Of a stretch of 5,464 nt of DNA, positions 1 to 5,029 are shown piece after piece (the stretch's first letter is position 1; every line of letters starts with the position of its first letter). A program made the position numbers and the translations under genes. The notes under the pieces are model-generated. The model saw nothing but the letters and a program-made list of their open reading frames with translations. It did no database searches and had not been told where the DNA came from. Location of the stretch: assembly GCA_016284485.1 (NCBI GenBank), contig JAEEOX010000017.1, positions 1 to 5,464 of the forward strand, read 5' to 3'. Source of the stretch: Bacillota bacterium (GTDB taxonomy: Bacteria; Bacillota; Clostridia; Peptostreptococcales; Anaerovoracaceae).

Positions 1-390
1 GCCCTGGGACTTCTGGTGAACATCCTGAGAAACACACTTCTCCTCAGGATCGACAGGTGGCCATGGGTAAGAAGCAGGATCACACTTTCCGCCATCATCG
101 GGCTTCTGATACTGATCACCTGCCTGACCTGGTCCGGATGGATCAGTCTTCTCCCCTTCTTCTCAGTGGCAGTCACAAGCATCGGTTACTGGACCAACAA
201 CGCACAGGAAATAAGATTTTCCCAGCTTATCGGATCACCCTGCACCCTGCTCTATGACGTGCTGATCAGATCCTGGGGAGGTGCGCTGAGTGAAGGCATC
301 GCGCTGGTATCCATCATCATATCCATCAAAAGATTCGGATGGGAAAACTTAGGAAAAGATTTAAATGAGGGCGTAGTCCCGGAAATATAA
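1..390 (+). CDS. YgjV-family inner membrane protein, 5' end cut off by the window
   Basis: The frame is open from base 1 and ends at TAA 388-390, leaving 129 residues. The GTG at 16 is therefore probably an internal valine and not the start. The protein is hydrophobic, with about four membrane segments (window residues about 28-42, 46-63, 78-92 and 95-108) plus the end of an earlier one. It aligns from memory with E. coli YgjV (about 183 residues): an early N-x-x-R-N/T stretch, a central W-x-x-LLP-x-x-S/T segment, then R-x-x-x-L-I-x-SP-x-x-L-x-Y-x, a G-x-L-x-E turn and a final I-x-x-x-RF. By comparison about 55-60 N-terminal residues are missing. The biochemical role of the family is unknown as far as I know, and the location is the cytoplasmic membrane. 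It probably shares a transcript with the small membrane protein 15 bases downstream. The family call is from recalled similarity and is fairly confident; function is not assigned. Confidence 0.75.
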   Translation, partial: ALGLLVNILRNTLLLRIDRWPWVRSRITLSAIIGLLILITCLTWSGWISLLPFFSVAVTSIGYWTNNAQEIRFSQLIGSPCTLLYDVLIRSWGGALSEGIALVSIIISIKRFGWENLGKDLNEGVVPEI

Positions 391-391
391 C

Positions 392-398
392 AAGGAGG
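392..398 (+). promoter_or_regulatory. Ribosome binding site of the 61-residue membrane protein
   Basis: AAGGAGG lies directly after the YgjV-like stop codon and seven bases before the ATG at 406. It is near-perfect and is the main reason to accept this short reading frame as a gene. Confidence 0.8.
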
Positions 399-405
399 CA
401 ATCAA

Positions 406-591
406 ATGAGAATCACCAGAACACACATCTTAATCGCAGCAGTCATCACCCTCGTACTGGCAGTTATCTGCGGCTTCACTTTCGCCACACCCGCATTCGA
501 CTTATTCATGGTCCTTGCACAGCTGTCTCTGTTCGGCTTCATGTCACTGTACATCACCTACGCGGTCCCCGAAAAGAGCTTCCGCCACTAA
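406..591 (+). CDS. Small two-helix membrane protein of unknown function
   Basis: This is a 61-residue protein with a clear AAGGAGG ribosome binding site at 392-398, seven bases before ATG 406, so it is very likely a real gene. Two hydrophobic helices are visible at about residues 8-27 and 31-52. They are separated by a short turn with Phe, Thr and Pro, and flanked by a basic N-terminus (Arg3, Arg5, His7) and a charged C-terminal tail (E-K-S-F-R-H). Both ends are therefore probably cytoplasmic. It lies 15 bases after the YgjV-like gene and before the terminator at 623-666, which suggests one transcript. I recognise no family. It could be an accessory subunit of the upstream membrane protein, but nothing beyond position supports that. 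Confidence 0.7.
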   Translation: MRITRTHILIAAVITLVLAVICGFTFATPAFDLFMVLAQLSLFGFMSLYITYAVPEKSFRH

Positions 592-622
592 ACCTAAATA
601 AACAGTCACCCTAAATTAATGT

Positions 623-666
623 AAATAAAGCAAATGGGGTCCCATATCGGGGCTCCATCTTTATTT
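623..666 (+). terminator. Two-part hairpin terminator after the YgjV/small membrane protein unit
   Basis: An inner stem pairs TGGGGTCCC (635-643) with GGGGCTCCA (649-657) around the loop ATATC, nine pairs including two G-T wobbles. An outer stem pairs AAATAAAG (623-630) with CTTTATTT (659-666), with an asymmetric CAAA/T interior loop between the two stems. The 3' arm is T-rich, as in a Rho-independent terminator. The A-rich 5' arm means it could also work on the opposite strand, although no gene approaches from that side. Confidence 0.65.
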
Positions 667-708
667 TATGCAAGTTATGTCCGATAATCCGCAAACTGTT
701 CCAAAGGC

Positions 709-737
709 TTGAAATCGGTTTTTTCATGTAATACACT
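709..737 (+). promoter_or_regulatory. Probable sigma-70-type promoter of the LytTR operon
   Basis: The -35 element is TTGAAA (709-714), five of six matches to TTGACA. A 17-base spacer follows, then the -10 element TACACT (732-737), four of six matches to TATAAT. Transcription would begin near 744, about 25 bases before the GTG start at 770, which leaves room for the AGGAGG site. The promoter sits just after the upstream terminator, so the LytTR pair appears to be its own transcription unit. Confidence 0.6.
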
Positions 738-757
738 TGACCCAACAAAGGGGAAAC

Positions 758-763
758 AGGAGG
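758..763 (+). promoter_or_regulatory. Ribosome binding site that sets the LytTR start at GTG 770
   Basis: AGGAGG is followed by six bases and then GTG 770-772. This spacing is close to ideal. An upstream in-frame TTG at 737 has no ribosome binding site and overlaps the likely -10 element, so it would not be on the transcript. Confidence 0.8.
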
Positions 764-769
764 AACGAA

Positions 770-1210
770 GTGAAACTGAAGGTCATGCTGGATCCGACAG
801 ATCCAATCCTGGATGAACTCAGGGAACTGAATATCGAGATAGACGAGCGCTCGGAATATGTGCTCACCAGAAGAGGCATGGATGTAAATTACCTCCCCGC
901 CAAAAAAGGTGAGCAGACATTCTATATATCTATCTCAGATATCATCTACATCGACAGCCTGGGGCACGACGTGATGATCCACACCATGGACGGAACATAT
1001 GTCACCAGGGAACGCCTGAAGCAGCTGGAAAGAATGCTTGACCCGGACGATTTTCTGAGGGTAAGCAATTCTGCGATCATTTCAGTCAAGGGCATCCGCC
1101 GCATCGAAGCCTCCATACTGCAAAAGTTTATTTTGCACATGGCTAACGGTGACAAGGTGGACGTCACCCGTTCCTACTATTATATTTTCAAAGATAGATT
1201 CAACATTTAG
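770..1210 (+). CDS. Stand-alone LytTR-domain DNA-binding transcriptional regulator
   Basis: The product is 146 residues, starting at GTG 770. A short N-terminal segment (about residues 1-45) precedes a LytTR domain at about 51-146. Diagnostic features are the Y-I-S-x-x-D-I-I-Y-I-D opening, the L-x-x-L-E-x-M-L helix (83-90), the core F-L-R-V-S-N-S (95-101) followed by I-I-x-V-x-x-I, and the late N-G-D-x-x-x-V-T-R-S-Y (126-136). LytTR domains insert beta strands and loops into successive major grooves of direct-repeat DNA sites. There is no receiver domain, so it is not a classic two-component response regulator. It belongs to the small LytTR proteins that are often encoded next to a membrane protein. 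The membrane gene 12 bases downstream probably encodes its partner. Autoregulation is common in such systems but is inferred here. The LytTR call is confident; its targets and signal are unknown. Confidence 0.9.
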   Translation: MKLKVMLDPTDPILDELRELNIEIDERSEYVLTRRGMDVNYLPAKKGEQTFYISISDIIYIDSLGHDVMIHTMDGTYVTRERLKQLERMLDPDDFLRVSNSAIISVKGIRRIEASILQKFILHMANGDKVDVTRSYYYIFKDRFNI

Positions 1211-1222
1211 GGGAGGCAAAAC

Positions 1223-2002
1223 ATGGCAGTTGCATTTGGAATCTTACTTATACCGCTCATGCTTCTGAGCTTAGCTATAATACCGGTAGTAGCAGCGCTT
1301 ATCTACAAAGGGGCCTACACCCGCCACCTCAACGAACAGATGGAGTCGGGAGCCACATCGAAGAAATGGATCTCTCCCCTCGGAGCCGGCCTGATCACAT
1401 TCCTCGGAGAAGTGCTGATCCTGGTCGGAGCCTTCGGCCTGTTCATGGCCAGAACACCGAGTCTGGGCGGCGATGATCATATCGAGATCAACGCCAACGG
1501 ATGCCGGTCATGGACCTTCTCCACTGACGAGGCGGCTGATACGGAGTATGCGGTATTCAACGGCGACCCGGTGGAGAATTATGCCATGACGATAGGAGAA
1601 TCCGGCGACTTCATCTACTACGCGTATCACAGAATGGCCGGTTCTGAAGACATGCCTATGTACGCGCTGGTGGTGGAATACAGAGGGAATAAAAAAATCG
1701 GTGACTTCGTGGGCAGCACCAACTTCGGCAAGGATCCAAACGGAATATTCCTGGGTAACGGCGCTCCGAACAGCGGCGACAACAGGGTCATAGTTATTAT
1801 CCATCCGGACGATATACAGGTGACGACAACAGTCACTGAAAACGGTGTGGACAAGACTGAGACTTATACTGTCCCCAAGGAAGAAATTCCGCTGTCCTAC
1901 ACACTGGAGCTGTATGAACCGACTCCTGCCAATGCTCCGGACAGTTTCGATCCGAAGGTCATAGAACGCATCACCATCGATCTGAGCGACCTGTCGTTCT
2001 AA
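1223..2002 (+). CDS. Two-helix membrane protein with large extracytoplasmic domain, partner of the LytTR regulator
   Basis: The product is 259 residues. GGGAGG at 1211-1216 precedes ATG 1223, and the gene begins 12 bases after the LytTR stop. Two membrane helices are visible at about residues 4-28 and 53-75. The loop between them is basic (Lys29, Arg34, His35, Lys47, Lys48), so by the positive-inside rule the loop is cytoplasmic and residues 77-259 face outward. That part lacks any further membrane segment and is rich in alternating beta-type stretches, with acidic and aromatic residues and a single cysteine (Cys94). I recognise no named domain in it. It is not the usual DUF3021 partner of LytTR proteins, which is all membrane helices. 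From context it may sense an envelope condition and restrain or activate the LytTR protein, as HdrM does with HdrR in Streptococcus mutans. That role is inference. A terminator follows directly. Confidence 0.8.
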   Translation: MAVAFGILLIPLMLLSLAIIPVVAALIYKGAYTRHLNEQMESGATSKKWISPLGAGLITFLGEVLILVGAFGLFMARTPSLGGDDHIEINANGCRSWTFSTDEAADTEYAVFNGDPVENYAMTIGESGDFIYYAYHRMAGSEDMPMYALVVEYRGNKKIGDFVGSTNFGKDPNGIFLGNGAPNSGDNRVIVIIHPDDIQVTTTVTENGVDKTETYTVPKEEIPLSYTLELYEPTPANAPDSFDPKVIERITIDLSDLSF

Positions 2003-2015
2003 GCAAAAAACACTG

Positions 2016-2040
2016 AAGGCACCCCGCGGGGTGCCTTTTT
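2016..2040 (+). terminator. Strong terminator of the LytTR operon, probably bidirectional
   Basis: Left arm AAGGCACCC (2016-2024) pairs perfectly with GGGTGCCTT (2029-2037) across the loop CGCG, and the run of T continues to 2040. It begins 14 bases after the stop codon at 2002. An A-rich run on the left (2005-2010) would supply a U-tract for transcripts coming from the right, so the same hairpin probably also ends the convergent surface-protein gene. Confidence 0.9.
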
Positions 2041-2066
2041 CGTGTCTTAAAACCTATTAACTTTCT

Positions 2067-3446
2067 CTATTTGTTATAGCGTTTCTTCGCGGTGATCGCT
2101 GCAAGAGCAGAGAACGATACGAACATCATTGCAACATAGAGCATGATGCCGCTGTCATCTCCAGTCTGGGGAACTCCCGGATCATCGGGCTCAACCGGCG
2201 GATCTACAGGCGGATCTACAGGCGGATCTACCGGGGGATTATCGGCAGCCTTGATGGTGAACTTGGCACCGACATATTTGATGGTGTAGTTGTCACCTGC
2301 GGATATGGTGCCTATCAGGATGTCATATTCTCCCGGATCCTCGCCGGCAACTCTCGTAAGGGCTCCTGTGATGGTGTCCCCTTCAACCAGACCTGCAGCA
2401 GTATATGTGAGTTCGGGATCATTCTCGCCTACAGTCTTCTCTTTCGGGTCTGCGGTGATCGTCAGCTCTGCGGGAAGTATCTCATAATCCACGGTGGCTG
2501 TAGCTACATTCCTCCAGGTCTCATCTTCACCTGCTACGATTCCGGCGGTATATGTTCCCGGAGTTGTTGGTGCGGTCTCACTGGGTGCATATTCCGTATC
2601 GCCTCTTCCCATGTATTGTATGGACGATGCGCTGACCTGAAGGCCTGTGGCCTCGTTGAATGCGTCAACTCCGGAAAGTGTCGCTTCAGCTGACTTACCG
2701 TCGCCGTAGTGTGTCTTCTCGGGAGCTACGATGGAGAAGGATACCTTTCCGTCCGGAAGGTCGCATCCTTCTTCTGTGCAGGTAGCCGTAAGGGTGGCTC
2801 CGTCACCGGAATATGTGAAGTCGTGTACATGCGTTTGCACGGGCTCGGTTATGGTTATGTCATCCACCATGCACATATAGACGTCGTAACTGTCATAGTG
2901 GCGGATCGCAACATATCCTTCGCCGCTGAATGCGCTGAGATCGGCAGTGTATTGTTTCCAGTGCTCAGCTGTCAGAGTCCAGCTCTGTACCTCCACGAAA
3001 TCTGCAGCGTTGGTATTGCTGCCCGTGGAAACAAATACCCCTAATTTCTCATTGACATAATTATCATCAAGGGGGCAGGTGTAGAAGCTGATGCTTCCGC
3101 CCAGCTCCACCTTGGGAGAAACCAGATAATTGTCCGGACTTAAAATTCCGAAGCCGTTGGAAAACGATGCGCTCATGACAGAGCCTGGTGAGTCATGGTA
3201 ATGATCAACCTTGTCCCAATCGATCAATTCATACTGGCTGTCGATCGTACTGAGATCTGTGGTCCAGAACCAGTTATGGCCGTCTCCATCGGCGTCGATC
3301 GTGGTCCATCCGTCGAGTCCCCCTTCAAAAGTATATGTCGTGCTGGAGTCTGCAACTGCAGGTGTGACGCCGAACACGCCGAATACCAGCGTGAATACCA
3401 TAAGAAGGCTGAACAGTGCGCGTGCAACATTTGCATTAAGTTTCAT
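2067..3446 (-). CDS. Secreted wall-anchored surface protein with cleaved-adhesin-like and MBG-type domains
   Basis: The product is 459 residues. ATG 3444-3446 is preceded on the same strand by GAGGTG five bases away. Residues 1-32 form a signal peptide: a basic start, a hydrophobic core and likely cleavage after Ala-Val-Ala32. Residues about 38-200 resemble the cleaved-adhesin family known from Porphyromonas gingipains: opening F-E-G-G-L-D-G-W-T-T-I-D-A-D-G-D-G, then S-x-x-N-Y-L-V-S-P-K and closing V-D-D-I-T-I. Residues 206-323 begin with H-V-H-D-F-T-Y-S and contain C223 and C228, a module common in clostridial surface proteins. Residues 327-398 look like an MBG-type beta domain (L-T-I-T-A-D, G-L-V-E-G-D-T, Y-D-I). 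A PPVD repeat stalk follows (404-419), then the sorting signal VPQTG (425-429), a hydrophobic helix and the basic tail K-K-R-Y-N-K. A sortase would cleave Thr-Gly and attach the protein to the wall. The ligand is unknown; binding of glycans or host or plant material is inference. Confidence 0.88.
   Translation of the reverse strand: MKLNANVARALFSLLMVFTLVFGVFGVTPAVADSSTTYTFEGGLDGWTTIDADGDGHNWFWTTDLSTIDSQYELIDWDKVDHYHDSPGSVMSASFSNGFGILSPDNYLVSPKVELGGSISFYTCPLDDNYVNEKLGVFVSTGSNTNAADFVEVQSWTLTAEHWKQYTADLSAFSGEGYVAIRHYDSYDVYMCMVDDITITEPVQTHVHDFTYSGDGATLTATCTEEGCDLPDGKVSFSIVAPEKTHYGDGKSAEATLSGVDAFNEATGLQVSASSIQYMGRGDTEYAPSETAPTTPGTYTAGIVAGEDETWRNVATATVDYEILPAELTITADPKEKTVGENDPELTYTAAGLVEGDTITGALTRVAGEDPGEYDILIGTISAGDNYTIKYVGAKFTIKAADNPPVDPPVDPPVDPPVEPDDPGVPQTGDDSGIMLYVAMMFVSFSALAAITAKKRYNK
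2197..2232. repeat. Tandem 12-base repeat encoding the PPVD stalk
   Basis: Three head-to-tail copies of GGCGGATCTACA lie at 2197-2208, 2209-2220 and 2221-2232; the last has C in place of the final A. Diverged copies flank them on both sides. On the minus strand they encode Pro-Pro-Val-Asp units, the proline-rich spacer just before the VPQTG sorting signal. Near-identical DNA copies are prone to slippage, so the stalk length may vary between strains. Confidence 0.9.
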
Positions 3447-3450
3447 GATT

Positions 3451-3458
3451 CCACCTCT
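3451..3458 (-). promoter_or_regulatory. Ribosome binding site of the surface-protein gene
   Basis: The minus-strand sequence AGAGGTGG ends four bases before the ATG at 3446. Its GAGGTG core matches the anti-Shine-Dalgarno sequence and supports this start, which also gives a complete signal peptide. Confidence 0.7.
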
Positions 3459-3497
3459 TTGGGTAAATAAATAAAAAAATAATAATTGCTTTTGTTT

Positions 3498-3526
3498 ATT
3501 TTACACTAATCTTTTCCTGCAGGCAA
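3498..3526 (-). promoter_or_regulatory. Probable promoter of the surface-protein gene
   Basis: Read on the minus strand, a -35 element TTGCCT (3526-3521, four of six matches) is followed by a 17-base spacer and a -10 element TAAAAT (3503-3498, five of six). Transcription would start near 3491, giving an AT-rich leader of about 45 bases before the ATG at 3446. No riboswitch-like structure is evident in the leader. Confidence 0.6.
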
Positions 3527-3547
3527 CACCTAAATCCCAGTCCAACT

Positions 3548-3574
3548 AAAAAAAACGGACCAATTCGCGGTCCG
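3548..3574 (-). terminator. Terminator of the ywaF-like gene
   Basis: On the minus strand CGGACC (3574-3569) pairs with GGTCCG (3561-3556) around a seven-base loop, followed by a run of eight T (3555-3548). It lies 15 bases after the stop of the ywaF-like gene and upstream of the surface-protein promoter, so the two minus-strand genes appear to be transcribed separately. Confidence 0.85.
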
Positions 3575-3589
3575 CTCTCATATTTTGAT

Positions 3590-4378
3590 TCAGTTTTCTT
3601 TCTTTGCCTTGATCCGGTCTCCTATGTAGAAGCCCAGCGTCACCACCAGCATGTAAGGCACCAGTATGAGCACACAGGGCAAAAGATACAGGAACGGATA
3701 AGGCAGGAAGCTGTGGAACAGTTCCAGAACGAAGTTCCCCTCGGTCTCCACCGAATAGAAATAGTTGGCGTTGGGATAGAGTCCGCTCCACCTCATACCC
3801 ATATTTATCATGAATATCACGAAGGTGATGATCAGTATGGTCAGAACTATTTTGGGAAGATCCCTGAACTTCGGCTTGTAGAGCCCGAAAGTTGCCACCG
3901 CCAGTCCTTCGATGACGATGAGGAAATGTGTACCGTAGTAGCCCAGCATTCTCGGAAGAAGTATTGAGAATCCGTTGAATTCCACGCCGGGCATGGACAG
4001 AGCCATCATGGCGCCCAGTGGTCCCACGAAGAAGCAGAACGCCAGAAGCTCCCTTTTGTCCAGAAGCACAGCGATGGGTATCAGGATCATGTTGATATTG
4101 CAGAGCTGCAGCGGCAGTTCGCCCCACCAGTTGAATCCGCCCATGCCCAGACCTTTTCTCAGTTCATCGAATTCCGGATCCTGGGACAGAGCGATCTTGT
4201 AGATGACGAATCCTATGAGAGTCAGGATGCTTGCTATGACAAGGACTTTCTTCCTCGTCTCGATGCTCTTCTTTCTCAGGGCTATGCTGGCAATTATCAA
4301 AATCAGTATCAGGACTCCAAGGATGCAGCAAAACACTGCATTGAACGGCCTGATTATCAGGAAACTGTCATTGTTCAT
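3590..4378 (-). CDS. YwaF/TMEM164-family integral membrane protein (TIGR02206-like)
   Basis: The product is 262 residues from the ATG at 4378. A start at 4393 would add five residues (M-R-E-S-I) but has no ribosome binding site, while AGGGAGAG sits just before 4378. The protein is very hydrophobic, with roughly six to seven membrane helices; the clearest are at about 14-34, 45-63, 94-106, 111-127, 176-193 and 231-252. Family features are W-G-E-L-P-L-Q-L-C-N (85-94), then G-P-L-G-A-M-M-A-L (119-127), R-M-L-G-Y-Y-G-T-H-F (143-152), a later I-N-x-G (191-194), N-A-N-Y-F-Y (203-208) and L-P-Y-P (225-228). These match the Bacillus YwaF / Treponema TP0381-type family as I recall it. Human TMEM164, in the same superfamily, is reported as a cysteine-dependent ether-phospholipid acyltransferase. 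Cys93 and His151 here may correspond to its active residues, but that is inference. It is a single gene with its own terminator, divergent from the GNAT gene. The bacterial role is not established. Confidence 0.82.
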   Translation of the reverse strand: MNNDSFLIIRPFNAVFCCILGVLILILIIASIALRKKSIETRKKVLVIASILTLIGFVIYKIALSQDPEFDELRKGLGMGGFNWWGELPLQLCNINMILIPIAVLLDKRELLAFCFFVGPLGAMMALSMPGVEFNGFSILLPRMLGYYGTHFLIVIEGLAVATFGLYKPKFRDLPKIVLTILIITFVIFMINMGMRWSGLYPNANYFYSVETEGNFVLELFHSFLPYPFLYLLPCVLILVPYMLVVTLGFYIGDRIKAKKEN

Positions 4379-4382
4379 AATA

Positions 4383-4390
4383 CTCTCCCT
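4383..4390 (-). promoter_or_regulatory. Ribosome binding site that sets the ywaF-like start at 4378
   Basis: The minus-strand sequence AGGGAGAG is followed by TATT and the ATG at 4378, with six bases between the AGGGAG core and the start. The alternative ATG at 4393 overlaps this site and has only AT-rich sequence before it. Confidence 0.7.
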
Positions 4391-4460
4391 CATTAATTAG
4401 CCAATCCCACTGTTATCATAATAACATACAGCAGGCAAAAAACAAACATTTACTGCCGTA

Positions 4461-4489
4461 TTGTGGCTTTTCATTTTTTGTGCTAATTT
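4461..4489 (+). promoter_or_regulatory. Possible promoter of the GNAT gene (weak)
   Basis: TTGTGG (4461-4466) and TAATTT (4484-4489) are 17 bases apart. The -10 hexamer is preceded by TG one base away, an extended -10 arrangement. The start would be near 4496, about 24 bases before ATG 4520. A better-looking TATAAG at 4495-4500 has no -35 partner and would start transcription inside the ribosome binding site. The divergent ywaF-like gene must also be driven from this 126-base interval, but I see only a TATGAT-like -10 with no clear -35 on that strand. Confidence 0.35.
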
Positions 4490-4519
4490 GTCGGTATAAG
4501 ATGACAGGAGTATTTTGAC

Positions 4520-5029
4520 ATGAAGATCCGCAATTCCACATTGAAAGATCTCGACAGGATCATGAATATCTACGTCATAGCCCGGGATTTCATGGCTTCT
4601 CACGGCAACCCCAACCAGTGGGGTCCCACCAACTGGCCGCCGGAGGATCTGATCCTGAACGACATAAAAGACCATAACAGCTACGTGTGTGAAGATGACG
4701 AGGGACAGGTGGTCGGCACATTCTTTTTCATACACGGAGAAGACATAGAACCCACCTACCGCCGGATCACTGACGGACACTGGCTGAATGACAGTCCCTA
4801 CGGCGTGGTCCACCGTCTGGCATCTGACGGATCCGTAAAGGGCGTCGGAAGATACTGCCTGAACTGGGCATATTCTCAGTGCGGCCATCTCAGAGTGGAT
4901 ACCCACGGCGACAACACCGTCATGCAGGATCTGGTCAGAAGCCTGGGCTTCGTCCACTGCGGCACCATCTATGTGGAAGAAGACGACTATCCACGTCTCG
5001 CATATGAAAAAACACCGGCCTCAGTCTGA
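4520..5029 (+). CDS. GNAT-family N-acetyltransferase
   Basis: The product is 169 residues. AGGAG at 4506-4510 lies nine bases before ATG 4520. The fold is recognisable: an N-terminal M-K-I-R-x-S-T-L-K-D-L-D-R-I-M-x-I-Y start (beta 1 and helix 1), a Trp/Pro-rich segment N-P-N-Q-W-G-P-T-N-W-P-P (30-41), the beta strand V-V-G-T-F-F-F (64-70), and motif A near 95-118. There, V-K-G-V-G-R (106-111) supplies the acetyl-CoA pyrophosphate-binding turn, in the position of the usual Q/R-x-x-G-x-G with Ser105 in the first place. Motif B follows: L-R-V-D-T-H-x-D-N (124-132), L-G-F (142-144) and C-G (147-148). The N-terminal Trp-rich stretch is typical of a clostridial GNAT subgroup whose substrates are unknown to me. 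It is a stand-alone gene in the cytoplasm, divergent from the ywaF-like gene. The last codons and the stop lie inside the terminator hairpin. Substrate cannot be assigned; protein, small amine and antibiotic acetylation are all possible. Confidence 0.88.
   Translation: MKIRNSTLKDLDRIMNIYVIARDFMASHGNPNQWGPTNWPPEDLILNDIKDHNSYVCEDDEGQVVGTFFFIHGEDIEPTYRRITDGHWLNDSPYGVVHRLASDGSVKGVGRYCLNWAYSQCGHLRVDTHGDNTVMQDLVRSLGFVHCGTIYVEEDDYPRLAYEKTPASV

Noticed and set aside
737..769. TTG start extending the LytTR protein by 11 residues
   Set aside because: It has no ribosome binding site, overlaps the likely -10 element, and the AGGAGG site fits GTG 770.
2197..2232. CRISPR-like or transposon-end repeat
   Set aside because: The copies are contiguous 12-base units without spacers and encode a regular PPVD stalk.
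3447..3497. Riboswitch or attenuator in the surface-protein leader
   Set aside because: The leader is short and almost pure A/T on this strand, without stable paired elements.
3505..3560. LytTR binding site upstream of the surface-protein promoter
   Set aside because: Only one partial GTT-centred nonamer (minus-strand TTAGTTGGA) is visible and the next GTT is 19 bases away with poor matches, so a regulatory link to the LytTR operon is not supported.
3546..4127. 193-residue minus-strand frame overlapping the ywaF-like gene
   Set aside because: It is in another frame of the same strand as a well-supported membrane protein, is rich in Arg, His and Gly, runs through the terminator, and has no family resemblance.
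4379..4393. ATG 4393 as start of the ywaF-like gene
   Set aside because: It is preceded by AT-rich sequence without a ribosome binding site, and the strong site lies between it and the ATG at 4378.
4394..4519. Small gene or structured RNA in the divergent interval
   Set aside because: Only AT-rich promoter-like sequence and one ribosome binding site are visible, with no convincing frame or stem.
4397..4957. 186-residue open frame on the minus strand opposite the GNAT gene
   Set aside because: It lies almost wholly antisense to a clear GNAT gene, has no recognisable domain and its composition is that of a reverse-frame shadow.
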